From the NCBI GenBank assembly GCA_003024785.1, contig PUQB01000306.1, forward strand, positions 94,636 to 158,635: 64,000 nt of DNA, in the 5' to 3' direction. Of the stretch, positions 1-17,906 are shown piece by piece. A program made the position numbers and the translations under genes. How positions within the stretch are numbered: the first letter of the stretch is position 1; every line of letters begins with the position of its first letter. Source of the stretch: Selaginella tamariscina (lineage: Eukaryota; Streptophyta; Lycopodiopsida; Selaginellales; Selaginellaceae). The notes beneath the pieces are model-generated. The model was not told the DNA's origin and made no database searches. It saw nothing but the letters and a program-made list of their open reading frames with translations.

Positions 1-24
1 TATATGTAAGAATATTCAGTAGAC

Positions 25-59
25 CACGTGTCGAACACGGTCGGATGGGGGCCACGTGG
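25..59. promoter_or_regulatory. Two G-box elements upstream of the UBP12/13 homologue
   Basis: CACGTG occurs at 25-30 and again at 53-58, the second inside the 8-bp palindrome CCACGTGG (52-59). G-boxes are bound by plant bZIP and bHLH factors in light, clock and ABA responses. They lie about 185-215 bp before the ATG at 243. A pyrimidine-rich stretch (about 108-130) follows and looks like leader sequence. No clear TATA box is placed with confidence. The motif is seen directly; regulation is inferred. Confidence 0.5.
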
Positions 60-242
60 AAGCCACCTCACTCCTTCACCCCAAGGCGAGGGCAGAGAGA
101 GCGTCCCTCTCACTCTCCTTTTTCTTTCTCAAAACTTTTTAGTTGTTTTAATTTTTTGATCTTTCACATTCACACTGATCGTTTCCTTAATAACCCTAGA
201 GGAGAAATCTAGGGCAAGAAGATCTGAGTGTAGATCGCGGAG

Positions 243-6079
<5,837 letters not shown>

Positions 6080-6157
6080 GTACTCATCCGCGCATATACA
6101 CTTGAGAGAGAGAGAGAGAGGGAGAGAGATTAGAGAGTACGGCTTTTCGTTTTTCAA

Positions 6158-6197
<40 letters not shown>

Positions 6198-7081
6198 ACA
6201 CACATACGCACGCACGCACACAGAGAGAATTGACTTGTGTGTTTATGGATGATCCAGCAGGCACAGAGGGCTTCACAGGCGCTAGCTGTATCTAAAGCAC
6301 CGGGTGCTAGAGCTCTGTGCTGGAAGAGCCCACATGTTCAATAAACAAACGGGAGTATGTTTGCTTCGCTTTTGAGAGAGGAGAGAATATGCGGATTAGG
6401 ACACGTGGAGAAGGTTGGTTGGGTGGTGTGGTTTTATTTACTACATTTCTGCTTTTAGTTTTTATTATATATACAGTGAGAGCAGAGCTTTCTTTTTTTT
6501 ATTTATTTATACTGGGATTTCTCCCTTTAGATAGTAAGTACAGATGTTGAGCTTGCTGCAAGTTTTGCTAACATCTGCTTTCTGTATGTAATATAGATTA
6601 TACACTTTACACATTTTAGATTTACATTAGTATCATCTCCTCTTCTATATGATTATGATTTATTATGATTATATTTTGGTAATTTAACAATCAACATTGA
6701 AATATAATTATTAATTTATTGTCTTCTTATAGTTATCTTATAATTATTCATTCATTGGAATATTATTACAGTTATGATAAAAAGCACCAATACCAATATG
6801 TAAGCTTAGAGCATAATTAATTATATTATATTATTTTAAAACATAAGTATATATATTTGTATGTGTGTTGTTGATTATTATAAAAATAACAAGTTATAAA
6901 CACGTGACAAACACAACGATTGCATACTTTTGGAACGTCATGTCATAAATAGAATTTAGAAAAGATAAAAAAATGAAAAATAAAATAAGAAATAAATATG
7001 TATTAAGTTAAAAAAATTCCATAGTTAAAAAAAATGAATGTCTATAGTTTAATCTGAGTTGTCCTGGTGGAAAAAGAAAGA
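6080..7081. other. AT-rich intergenic region with mixed microsatellite
   Basis: After the last recognisable UBP12 exon come (GA)n at about 6103-6129, (TC)n at about 6159-6179 and (AC)n at about 6179-6198. A GC-richer stretch at 6240-6330 follows an AG acceptor (about 6259) but does not match the expected USP7 C-terminal region in any frame, and it meets a stop quickly. From 6540 to 7040 the sequence is AT-rich with no coding signal. A cleavage or polyadenylation region for the upstream gene could lie here, but I cannot fix it. Confidence 0.5.
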
Positions 7082-8538
7082 TCAGAGCGGCGGCGGCTGT
7101 TGTTGTTCATGTTCTCGTCGTCGTTGTCGTTGGTTTGGCTTTGTTATAAAGGAGAAGGCATCTAGCAATGTCCTCCTGAAACGAGGCAGTGACAACCTAA
7201 CGTTCTGCCCCTCCAGGTATATCTTCTTCACCAGGGGCCAGCCTTTCTGGCTAACCCGAGCAGGATCCGTGAGAATGATATCGTTCTTGTCGTACTTATC
7301 ACTCAGCGAGCTCTCTTCCGCCTTTACCTCGTATCCGATATAGTGCAGTCCGAGCCTCTCCGCTGGCTCCCCGTAGTAAGCCGCAGCCGCCCACTTTGTA
7401 CCCAGCGGGATCACTTGTATAAAAACCGACCCCGGTCTCATGAACAGAAAATGTGTCATTGCGCCCCGTGGACACCCAGTAGCACGTCACTGGCATTGAG
7501 AGCCAGTAGATCCTCTTCAGCTCCGTTGTCCTGTCCGGCTTGCAAATCTCCACCGAGAATCCCACCTTAGTCGCCAGCTCCACGATCTCATCCAAGTTGA
7601 GGATCACCCGCGTGTCGTTTCTTGCAATTATAACCAGCCGAGGGGCTCTCGGACAGTCTCCGGCCCGAAGTCGGCTGCCTATACGCCGCATCTAAGACAT
7701 TCCGAAGTCCACAATCGTCTCGTTGTGGGGCATCAGAGAGGATAGATTGCGAGCTCGTCGTGGATGTGTAGTCCTACCGTCACCTCCGGGAAGCAGTGCA
7801 CGCGGGTGTCTCCTTCGAAGTCGATCACGGGGTAGTGCGTCATCTGGCTCAAGACGTCCTCGTACTTGGTGAGCCACCAGTTGTGGAACTCCACGATGAT
7901 GAACACCACCTCGCCTTTGAGATGCTGCGAGGTGATATAGAGAGGAAGCAGACCGTCGTGGAACTCATGGTACACGTTCCCTGTGTAGCCTCCTGTGGTG
8001 AAAACAACCGCAGGCACAGAATGGTGCACGTCGCACGCCACCATCTCTTCCTCGCTGCTCCGAATGCTTCTCATCCTCACCTCGTGCACCAAATCCATGC
8101 AGCTCTGCTCCCATTTCCGCGTGTAAGGCTTGATTCTCTCCTCCCCCAATGCAGTGCTGTCATTCATGGCATAGAGAATGAAAGAGGCCGAGTTGGAATC
8201 CGTTCGGACATCACCTTTCATGTGGCAAACATCGGTCCTCGGATGGAGCGGTCGCAGCTGAAGATCTCGGTGCCCGGTTTACCTGGCAAAATGTTGGGTT
8301 TCTTATGGTGCCGCCGCTGCCTCTTGGTGCCATGCATGAAGTAGCTCGCCGTCGGCCAGTTCAAGTCGTGCCCATGTACTATCGGAGCTTGCTGCTGCAC
8401 AAGACGGTGGTCGGAATAAGAACAAGAGAAAGACCTGTTCAACTTACTGGGCCAGGGAAGTAGGGTCTCCAGATTCAGGATGAAGATGACTGCTACCACG
8501 AGCACAAGGAGCGCCGCAGCACACTTGGGTCTTGCCAT
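7082..8538 (-). CDS. GT61-family glycosyltransferase, type II membrane protein (intronless, frameshifted)
   Basis: Golgi glycosyltransferase of plant family GT61, whose members add arabinose or xylose to xylan or act on N-glycans; the exact substrate cannot be read here. The start at 8538 gives a short cytosolic tail (MARPK) and then a signal anchor of about 18 hydrophobic residues (AAALLVLVVAVIFILNLE). A basic stem follows, then the luminal domain with the CDRS motif, MKGDVRTDSNSASF (about 8220-8180), TTGGYTGNVYHEFHDGLLPL (about 7998-7940), a DFEGDTRVHCFPEVTVGL block and, after several frame changes, LVIIARNDTR, LLGVHGA, MTHFLFMRPGSVFIQVIP and a basic/Gln-Pro tail ending at 7082. No introns are needed. 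The frame shifts at about 8238, 7745, 7695, 7655, 7490 and 7460, each explained by 1-2 missing bases, while the residues on either side stay family-like. It is divergent to the methyltransferase gene, with only about 90 bp between the start codons. Confidence 0.8.
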
Positions 8539-8628
8539 TTCCTGGGATGCATTGACTTCCCTTTCTTCATGAGTGAATGCGCTTAGGGTACTCAAACCGC
8601 TTGCCGCTGGAACGATCAAAGCGGCGCC
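8539..8628. promoter_or_regulatory. Short divergent intergenic region (shared promoter or overlapping 5' leaders)
   Basis: Only 90 bp separate the ATG of the GT61 gene (8538, minus) from the ATG of the methyltransferase gene (8629, plus). The segment must hold both leaders or part of a bidirectional promoter. I see no TATA box. Either start codon could be mis-assigned if an upstream leader exon exists. Confidence 0.4.
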
Positions 8629-9745
8629 ATGGAAGACAGGTATGTGTGGAGTCGGTTCCGTGAACTCACTCCATCTCGGCTCAATCACTAGGTTTAACAC
8701 TCAGCACACAAGCGCAATCGAGCTTGATCTCTTCGGTCACTCCCTGCTCATCTCTCAGGTCAGATTGCTCAGGTTCTATACATGCCACTAACTTGCCGAG
8801 CAGGATCCCAATTCTAGGCACGTCGGGACGACTGTATGGGATGCATCCATCGTGTTTGCCAAGTTCCTGGTAAATGAACATGTTCTTGACTACTTGACAC
8901 TCCTCTTTGGTCCGCTAGGAGAGGAACTCGGGCAAGAGAGGAGCATTTAGTGCCATGAAATTGGCTGGAAAGCGTGCAATAGAGCTCGGAGCGGGATGTG
9001 GAGTTGCAGGTTTAGGTATGTATGCACCTTCCTCTCACAATGCTCCATGGTTTTTCTACAGCAATGGCTCTCTCGGGCTGTAATGTTGTACTGACCGATC
9101 AAGTTGAGGTTCTACCATTGTTGTTGAAGAACGTGGAGAGGAACTTGGCTAGGATCAACCTGGCTTCTTCAGAACGTGCACTACTCGGTGCTGGATTACT
9201 GGTTTGTTGCTATTGTAATATATATTCATTTTTTTTATTACAGGAACTGTGGAAGCATGTGAACTCGACTGGGGCAATACCTCACACGTCGATGCTGTAG
9301 AGCCTCCCTTTGATTACGTCATTGGCACAGATGTTGTAAGTGAGCAATAGTTCATTTCGTTCAGCACTTGTTTTATATTGTCCTCCACAGGTTTATGCGG
9401 ACCACCATTTGGAACCATTGGTGACGACCATCCTCTCTCTGTCTGGACCACGGACTACGGTGGTGGTACGTTTGAGTAGTACATGCTTATATAACACACA
9501 GACAGAGTGATTTATGCAGCTGGCGTATGAGTTTCGGTCTCCGGAGCTGAGTGAAAAGCTCCATTCTCTGTGCAAGGAGCACTTCGAAATGAAAAGCATT
9601 CCAAGAAAAAGGTGTGTTATTCTTCCGAGCGCTTCACGAGGAGACTGACGGCTGCCTGCAGATGGACGTGAATTTTCAGCATCCCAACATTGAAATCCTT
9701 GTCATGTCAAGACACAGGTTGAGAAGCTCGGCTGAAACTGGTTGA
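8629..9745 (+). CDS. METTL21-like protein-lysine N-methyltransferase (class I SAM-dependent)
   Basis: Seven-beta-strand methyltransferase of the METTL21/EFM group, which methylates lysines on chaperones or elongation factors; the target here is unknown. Exons: 8629-8639, 8692-8758, 8804-8869, 8919-9015, 9062-9187, 9244-9335, 9391-9465, 9520-9611 and 9662-9745 (TGA 9743-9745). Introns are all about 45-56 bp. The N-terminal lid has TTVWDASIVFAKFL. SAM motif I is AIELGAGCGVAGL (exon 4), post-I is VVLTDQVEVLPLL, and the DxxY-type motif FDYVIGTDVVYAD spans exons 6-7. The tail ends NIEILVMSRHR plus a short extension. The exon 8/9 junction is one base out of frame. One more A in the run at 9606-9610 would restore the family reading, so this is probably a homopolymer consensus error. 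The tiny 11-nt first exon is the least certain part. Confidence 0.85.
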
Positions 9746-10092
9746 AGTTTTTATTCATTATGAAATTGAACTTGCGAGTTAAGTCACTGAAAGCATCACT
9801 GGTACGCCGTCAAACTCTCTATATATCTCGTTGTTCGTCTAGGGGCTCTGGGGTGGAACCCGACCATAAGGAGCGCCAAGACGGCTATCTCCGGGTTCAT
9901 GGTTTTCCAGTGTGGTATGGTGGTCACTTCGGTGCTCCGTACCACTGTGGTGTTTTGAGCTGGTCACTTTGAGTATGATGTACTTCGAGGTCAACTCGGA
10001 CTCGGACTCGGACTCCAGTTAATGCCATATAATAACGTTGGTTAGGTTTTGTGGATGGAGTAAACCCTAATTAGGTAGGGAAGTTGGGGAAG
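9746..10092. other. Intergenic region, no confident gene
   Basis: About 350 bp between the methyltransferase stop and the CCHC protein start. One frame at about 9845-9950 gives a hydrophobic stretch of roughly 35 codons ending in a stop, GC-richer than average, but no family is recognised. A CTCGGA repeat (four tandem near-copies) sits at about 9992-10015. Confidence 0.35.
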
Positions 10093-10961
10093 ATGTCGGT
10101 GTCTCTGGACACGCAGAGCAAGCTGAACATGAGTTTGGACGACTTGACCTCGTATAGAGGAGGGCGCCGCATCCAGAGTGGCATCGCTGGAAAGCGTACA
10201 TCCCGCCGGGGTGCTCCATATAGGTTACCCTCGTCTCGTCGAGGAGCTTTATCCAGGTACCAATGAATGAATTCCCCTTGAGATAGAGCAAATCTCATCC
10301 CATATGCTACAGGCCCTTGGTGGAGCTCTGCAACAATTGCCGTCGGACAGGCCATTTTGCTCGAGACTGCCCAATGCGTCCGTCTGCAACAACTGTGGCG
10401 TCTCCGGGTGGGTCTCTCCCAAGTACTCTCACATTGTTTTGCTTATTCTTTGCACAGCCACATTGCAGCCGATTGCCCCACGGAGCCACTGTGCCGGAAC
10501 TGCAAGAAGCCCGGCCACATTGCAGCGAGTGTCGGAATGATCCAATCTGTAACCTCTGCGGCAAGCCCGGGCACGTCGCAAAGGGATGCATAGTACAGGA
10601 AACCGGCCTCCCCAAATCCTTGCTCTGCAACAACTGTTATAGACCTGGGCATCTGGCAGCCGAGTGCCCCAACGACAAGGCGTGTAACAACTGCAGGCAG
10701 TCGGGCCACCTTGCACGCGATTGCTCCAACACACCCATCTGCAACAGCTGCAGTCAGCCGGGACACATTGCCCGGGAGTGTCCGTATCATTCCGCTCCCT
10801 TGCGTCCGGACGTCTTGTGCAGGAACTGTAAACAAGCGGGCCACTTCAGCAAGGATTGTCGGCAGCTCGTTGTTTGCAACAACTGTGGCGGACGTGGTCA
10901 TATTGCCATCGACTGCCCGTCGGATCCCTTTCTTGTACGAGGGGTGATGAGGAGGCGCTGA
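10093..10961 (+). CDS. Nine-knuckle CCHC zinc-finger (CNBP/GIS2-like) nucleic-acid-binding protein
   Basis: Single-stranded nucleic acid-binding protein of the CNBP/plant zinc-knuckle family, likely in RNA metabolism or translation. Exons: 10093-10256, 10313-10407 and 10457-10961 (TGA 10959-10961); the two introns are 56 and 49 bp. The N-terminal exon carries LNMSLDDLTSYRGGRR, which resembles the UAP56-binding motif of ALY-type mRNA export adaptors, followed by an Arg-rich linker. Nine CX2CX4HX4C knuckles follow, beginning CNNCRRTGH, CNNCGVSGH (split by intron 2), CRNCKKPGH, CNLCGKPGH, CNNCYRPGH, CNNCRQSGH, CNSCSQPGH, CRNCKQAGH and CNNCGGRGH. The protein ends with a short basic tail. One-base losses at about 10370 and 10530 shift the frame inside knuckles 1-2 and 3-4, yet the cysteine pattern continues in register on both sides. 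Human CNBP has seven knuckles, so nine is long. The start is the first ATG giving an open exon 1. Confidence 0.85.
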
Positions 10962-11026
10962 AGAATAGAAAAAAGCTTTGTTTGTGTTATTACGGAATAT
11001 GCAATTTTATCTTTGTTCCCTTCTTG

Positions 11027-12884
11027 ATGGCTATGGCTATCGTGATCGTCTTGTTGGTGTCTGTGTTGGGATCTGCTTATGTGGAGGATCCTCTGGAAGG
11101 GTTCTCAGCCCGATTCGGTAATGAACTCGGTCGCATTCAAGTGGATGGAAATAAGATTCAGGACTCGGTGAGAGAGTTTTCTCTTCTAGCTCGGTCTCTG
11201 AGTTGTAAGCTTTTCACAGATAGACAAGCTAGCGGCCTTCTCGGACACCCCGGCTCCTTCGGTCACCCGTCTTCTCTATACCCATCACGACGTTTCGGCA
11301 AGACGGTCAGTGGTTGCCTCGTTTTAGAGTGCTCACTCACACGTCTACAGCTTTGTCCGGGATCTCATGGAATCCGCACAATTGACCGTCCGGGAGGATC
11401 CCATCGGAAACATCTTCGGTCTATGGTAACGCTCTTTGTTATCAGAACGTCTGCTAATTCCTTTCGCCAGGGAAGGAAGTGAGCCGTCCGACGGAGTTGT
11501 TGCATCTGGTTCTCATACGGATGCCATTCCGTTTGCTGGGAAGTACGACGGTGTCGTTGGCGTCGTCGGTGCCATTGAAGCTGTCAAGGCGCTCCGGAGG
11601 TATGACTTGTTGCTTGTGATGTCTTCTTGTACGGTTTCTCTCTCATGTAATAGAGCTGGATTCAACCCGAGGAGGTCGCTGGAGATCATCATGTTTACGT
11701 CTGAGGAACCCACCCGATTCGGCATCAGCTGTCTTGGAAGGTGAGTGGTTTTGCATGAATGTTCTTATCTGTCGTGTTCTTTAGCCGGCTGTTATCGGGG
11801 GATCCGACTCTTGTCTCCTCCTCGCTGGAAGGCGTGACGGACAGGGACGGGTTGTCGTTCTTCGAAGCTGCAAAACGAGCTGGATACAACAACAAGATAG
11901 AGAACATCTCTCCTTCCAATGGAACATACGCTGCTTTTGTGGAGCTCCATATCGAACAGGGGCCTCTTCTAGAGAGCAAGGTGGGATTGTTTCATTCTTT
12001 ACAGTCTTTTATGAAATTTTTTTCTCGGCAGGCCTGGCAATTGGGATCGTAACGGCAATTGCCGGACCCGCAAGCATTGATGTGGAGTATATAGGTGATG
12101 GAGGTCACGCTGGAGCTGTTCTGATGCGATTCAGGTACCATTTGGTTTACTTGTCTACTTACGGATTCTCTCGTTCAGGAAGGACGCCGGACTTGCGGCA
12201 GCCGAGCTTGCCCTCGCTGTTGAGAGACATGTTATAGAGTCCGGCTCCGAGGATACCGTAGGAACAACAGGTTCTGTCCGAGTTTCTACGGATGGTACTT
12301 ACGTGGTTTTGTATGCAGGGGTGATGGAGCTGTCTCCTGGTGCAGTTAACAGCATTCCAAGGCGTGCACATCTCGGGATAGGTGAGGTTTCGGATTGCAC
12401 TCTCGTCGGTTGGTTGTTTACCCGTCTCTCTCAGATGTAAGAGACGTCGATGAACACCGGAGAAGCTTGGTGATACAGAGGGTCCGGGAATCTGCAACAG
12501 CGATTGCAAACCAGCGAGGGGTAAACCTGCAAGAGTTTAAGATTATCAACGAAGATGCACCAGCGCGGAGTGCGGAGTTTGTCGTGGAAACGATAAGACA
12601 GGCGTCCGAAGAGCTTGGACTCGGCTACAGTATGATGGTCAGTAGAGCTTACCATGATACATTGTTTATGTCCAGGTACAATTCTCATCTTCTTATTATC
12701 ACGTAAGAAAGAGTCTACAACAATTCTCTTGATATCGTTCAGGATAGCTCCTACTGCCATGATTTTCATCCCGTGTTATCGAGGTTACAGCCACAGGCCT
12801 GACGAGTTCGCCAGTGTGGAAGACATGGAAAACGGAGTTAGAGTGCTGGCACTTACCTTGGCAAAACTCTCCTCCATGACATAA
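11027..12884 (+). CDS. UAH: Ureidoglycolate amidohydrolase (M20 peptidase-like amidase)
   Basis: Last enzyme of purine ring (ureide) breakdown: it hydrolyses ureidoglycolate to glyoxylate, CO2 and ammonia, in the ER in Arabidopsis. Exons: 11027-11167, 11220-11305, 11351-11425, 11471-11599, 11654-11740, 11785-11980, 12032-12134, 12179-12270, 12319-12381, 12435-12675 and 12743-12884 (TAA 12882-12884). Introns are 44-67 bp. The start gives a hydrophobic N-terminal signal (MAIVIVLLVSVLGSA). Metal-site motifs of the M20 amidase group are in order: SGSHTDAIPFAGKYDGVVG (exon 4), FTSEEPTRFGISCLG (exon 5), FVELHIEQGP (exon 6), GGHAGAVLM (exon 7) and SRAYHDTLFMSR (exon 10). The length of about 430 residues suits UAH. 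Allantoate amidohydrolase is the main alternative; the KYDGVVGVVGAIEA and YRGYSHRPDEF blocks favour UAH. The only damage seen is at the exon 6/7 junction (about 12031), where a few bases appear lost. It starts 65 bp after the CCHC gene on the same strand. Confidence 0.85.
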
Positions 12885-13780
12885 TAAGAAATCCTGTATT
12901 ACAATAACTATGTGTGTGTGTGTGTTGTGTGTGTGTGTGGAAACTAGAAAAATAAAACTTAAACAGCAAATATATAAGGATTGTTACATACAGGATCAAT
13001 AACTCATAAAAAACTATATAATTAAATCTTTCAATTATTTATGTCTTTATATTATTATTATTAGTCGTATCTATCACCATAGATTAATAATTGAGTTTCA
13101 ACACTTTGTTGAACATTTATAATTGGAGATGCTTTTTAGAAATCAGAGGAAGGTATGTATTTACTATTATATAAAAAAGTTTATATTAATTATTGTATAT
13201 GTATAAATTTATGTATTATACATACCCATACCCATGTAAACTATTAAAATACTCAATAAATGTTTTTTCAATGCTTACCAAATTTACAAAATGCAAAATA
13301 CATGTTACTAAACTGATGTGAATCCTTATATTATATATAATGAATAAAAAATATGATAAGAACACACAAACGTTTATAAAACTCATCAGTAAAATGACAA
13401 TCTTAAATTATTGATTCACATTCAATCTCACAAATAAATATATAATTACTCGCTTATAACAATTCTAAAATAATTATACCTTAGCAGTTTTCAATGCGAA
13501 AGTTTAATTTTAAAAAATATTTTACAAGAAATTTTCTTTATGTGGCATCTTTTAAGAATGTTCTACATTTTGTTAATATTTTTATTTGTTATTTATTGCA
13601 AGATATAATTATTGTAAATCTTTTTTATATAGCATTTATAGAAAAACATTAATATATTAATTTATTTGTTAAAATAATATATATAACTGAAAAATTATTA
13701 TATAATTTTAATTTCATGTACTAAGCATGTTCATTAGCAGGGTTGGGACATGAGTTTGTCTAGGTCTTCCTAAAATCTAT
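12885..13780. other. AT-rich intergenic DNA with (TG)n
   Basis: A (TG)n tract lies at about 12911-12938, just after the UAH stop. The rest is AT-rich with short A and T runs and no coding signal on either strand. Confidence 0.5.
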
Positions 13781-13849
13781 TCGAAATATCCTTTAAGGTT
13801 CAGAGGATAAACATTTTAGAGGACTTAGGGTAAAACCTTAAGTCTTATG

Positions 13850-16290
13850 TTTAATTAGGCATCCGAATCAAGTTTTAGGGGTGTTGTCTTAGAAGACTTG
13901 GCGTTGCTTACACATAGAATTGACATCGAAAGACCACTTGGCAACCACGTGTTGTCATGTGTTAATCTCCGGGTTAAAACTCTGACATATGTTGATTGCA
14001 ATATACAACTAATGTACGCAATGGGATGATGTTGACCAGGCACACTCGTACTTTCTTACATAAACACCCCTCCGAGACCAATGTCAGAAGCATCCACACG
14101 CAGGATGAAGAGATGAATGTAATCATGATATGTCAAAACTAGAGGAGTCCTCAACAACTCTTTAAGATTTACAAATGCATGCTCGCAATCATTAAACTAG
14201 ACAAGAGATGATGTTAACAACTTTAGCAACGCCCGCAACAGTGTAATACAATATGAAAGATGATTAATAAAATGGCCAAGATATATACCTTGCCAAGAAA
14301 GTGTTGCACATCATTACACACTTCGGTAAGGGAATAACAAGTTTGCCAAGATGGACTTATAAATCTTCACAAGAAATGCAATAGTTAAGATAAGTGGTGT
14401 CCTTGAATCCAAACACACACTTAAAATGCTTTAGCTTCAAACTAACTTTTCGTAATCAATTTAAAACCTTGCATACATCACAGACATGCTCCTCCCACGT
14501 TCCTTCCAAGTGGATAAAAACATCATTAATGAAGTCGGCACTCACTTTTGACATATCGCAAAGAACCTCCTTCATCATATGTTAGAAAGTCGCTGGAGCA
14601 TTATTCAAACCAAAAGGCACCATCAAGAACTCATATAAATAAAATGGTATTCGAAAAGCAATGTTGGGCATGTCCATGTCAGCCATCGGAACTTGCCAAT
14701 ATCCAAAGGCACTTGGTGAACCAACAGCTCTACCCTAGTCGATCCAAAAGATCTATGATATAAAAAAGTGAGTAAACATCTGAAATAGTCACATCATTCA
14801 ATGAGCAATAATCGATGCAAAACTGAATGTTCTCATCTGACTTTGTCACAAGACGAAGTTTGCACGCCCAAGGACTTTAAGACTTCTGAATAACACCCTT
14901 TTTTAACATCTTCTTAACATTTACATGCAAGATCTTGAACTCCTTCAATGATTAATGCCGAACAAATACTTTGATCGGCCTAACATCCCCAGTTGGAATA
15001 AGGTGATGTGTTGCAACCTTGGCCCCAAATGATAAGTCGAAGTCGAAAAAATTAGCATACTCCTTCTTAAGCTGATTAATGACTACATCATGACAATCAT
15101 CTGAGAGATCTAAAGAGGAAATGAAAGAGCATGAAGAAAAAACAGTAGAAAGTAAAAAGTAATTAAAATAAACGAATGAAGTGGAATAAAAGTTAGAGGA
15201 TTGAAATAAATATGAGGGAGAGTTAAACAAAGGAGAGACTTTTCAAAGTCACATTTGGCATGATTGTGAATCAACCAATCCATATTAAAAATAAGGTCAA
15301 AAGCTTTGATTCGACACCACCTGCAAAGATTAAAGCTTAAGTTCACGACCATTCACATGAATAACTATGTTAGTCTCATCCCATGAATAAGCATGAGTGT
15401 GTCTGTTGCTATAAAGAATGAAGATTAATTCTACTGCACAACAAAAAAAACAGCAACATGTAGCAACAGACTGAGGACTATAAGAAAAACTCAAGCATGT
15501 ATCAATCAATACTGAAAGAAAAACAAAATGTGTTGTAAAACCCGAATGAAATGATGCCGAGTGAACTCCTTGATTATACTCCTGAAAGAAAGACGGAGGG
15601 GTCACCAACTTATTTGCATGAGGACCCTCTTTTACTCGTGCGATTCTTTGTTTTCCAAAAAATTCACTGCATCAAGACCTTCCACTGTAACAGTGTCAAC
15701 CAGATGTTATGGCTTCCATCTTGGAAATGGAGAACACCAATTGAAGAAACATCGAGCAGTGATACGTGTGTCCAACCTCATCAATGCCCAACAATGGATT
15801 GCACATTCACATCCATGTCCATGGCCCAACCTTGTCTTGGTACATGGGTAATAATAGTATCAACCTCCATTAGAGTAGGACTGTCCCCAACATGAAGTGG
15901 AACTAGAATCATCAAGAGTCACTAGAGCCAGTGCATGCACAAGCCCATAAGGCTTGATAAAATGTTGGCCACAACATACCTAACTTAATGCATTTCGACA
16001 TGTTAGAAAGCATGTCACAATTGTCAACATGCCTAAATACACGTTTGAAGACCGTTAAAAGAGTACTCAAATCCTTATGAGTTGTTGGTCCCATGAATGA
16101 TATGTGATAACCACTGTGAAGTGAGCAAACTAATGATACACATCATCCCCAAGACTTCTACGGAAGAAATCTAATCGGACTCAAAGATTCACAACAAGAG
16201 CATGAGGAGTAGCACCATGTGCTATGAACGTCACCATCAATTGACTGTAATTGCTCAGATGCACCTGCATAGCATTTAACAATTACATAA
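13850..16290 (-). mobile_element. Decayed Ty3/gypsy retrotransposon (gag-pol relic)
   Basis: Old LTR retrotransposon body on the minus strand, riddled with stops. Going down the coordinates I read gag-like remnants (about 16290-15900), an aspartic protease tail with FDLIFNMDWL (about 15310-15270), the RT entry motif HLIPTGDVRPIK (about 15010-14970), the RT block FCIDYCSLNDVT (about 14830-14790), MVPFGLNNAPATF (about 14620-14585), and an RNase H start LRVDASDIGLGGVFM (about 14110-14065) followed by HHPIAYIS. Integrase is not seen, so the 3' end is lost or unrecognisable. No LTRs were identified. Its divergence is far greater than that of the array elements at 39-64 kb, so it is an older, separate insertion. 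Confidence 0.75.
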
Positions 16291-17906
16291 CTAGTTGCTC
16301 CATATACATTAACTTGTTGCATAACTATGGATAAAAATAAAAAAGTATAAATCTATAAGAACAAAACAAATATAAATAATGAAAAAGCTAAATGTAAAAA
16401 GACAAATAAGATTTACATAAAAAAGACACAAATTTGAGCATTCCATAAAGATAATTAAAGGTGCCCCTCATCTGCACCAATGTGTATAGAAATGTGTATA
16501 TTACATTAGCCTAAAATCTTAGTTTATATATAAGAATAAGTGGTGCAAATTGAAACCAATATGAGATTATCAAAATCCCAATGTGCTAATAATATTATAT
16601 GACATTATAGCCTTACACCTGAACCTAATTTATTTTATATAAATATATATATTTTTAATATTCTAATAATGAAGCAGTTTATGAAATAATGGGAAAAGAA
16701 TCAAATTTAAATACATGATATAATTGTTTATTTAATAGTTAAATATTACTAAACATTAGTTATTTATTGAGATTTCATACCCATGCCCGCAAACAGAATC
16801 TCTGGATGAATGCAAAAAAATTTTGTACCTCCTGTTGTTAGCATTGTTATTATAACAAACAAATACTATATAAGTTAATTACTAGTGTAATGATTAAAAA
16901 CTATATTTATATAAATTATTTTTATTGTTTAATAGAGGTGTAAATAAACGAGCCGACAACAATAGAATGAAAACACAAGAATTTGGTAAACCTCCGTTAT
17001 ACAAGGACGTTGTAAACCCAATGTACATCTTTTTTTGAAATTCTGAATCATTGATTCTATTAAATTCTATTTAGTATAAAAAAATCACTAATTAAATTTA
17101 AACATATCTAATATACAAGAGATAAACATAGTATAACTGTAATTTTATATTATATCTAAATGTTTATTTAGTATGGCTCTGAACAATCATTTAAAACCTC
17201 CTGTGCATAAAATATGCATGTTTTTATGTCTGCAATATTATACTATATTGATTATATATCTCATTATTATTAATATATTATATATAATATGTCATATTAT
17301 ATATGATATATATATATTTGACTTACCGTCGACTGTTCCACACAATGTGTTATCTCAATTATTAAATTGAGTGAGTTAGTTAAGTCCCTGGATAATATTA
17401 AGAATTAATATATGTATGGCATAGAATCAATAATTAATAATTTATGTGTATACATATAAATGTGTGTGTGTGTGTATAGACATTGAACTTTTAACTAAGA
17501 ACCATGGTTCATATATCTATAATAGCTTTATATATTAAATATTAAAAGAATAATGTTTTATATTAAAACAATAATAATGTGCTGGAAACCTTCTCATGCA
17601 AACATAATACTACTTATTGAAATTATTCCCCATCTATTCCAGGAATATTCCATGTGTTTAAGCTAATTAAACAAATTAACAAGTATTTAAGTAAAGTTGC
17701 TCAACAGCTGTATACTGTTTACCATGACTCTTTCTTTGAGTGTAATCAATAGTTAATACAAATTATATCAAAACTATTTTTCTTTGATTGATAATATACA
17801 CATCCGGTTCAACAACTAGAACTCTGAATGAAACTATGAATCGGAAAAAGGGCAAAAGGGCATAAGGGCAAAAGAAAAAAAAAAGGGCGCTGCCGCTACT
17901 AAATTA
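16290..17906. other. AT-rich desert, no gene seen
   Basis: Strongly AT-rich, with many (TA)n-like runs and one short (TG)n at about 17461-17474. No recognisable coding exon, RNA gene or structured repeat was found on either strand. Confidence 0.45.

Noticed and set aside
6240-6330. A last UBP12 exon giving a new C-terminus
   Set aside because: There is an acceptor and a short open frame, but no match to the family and no second support.
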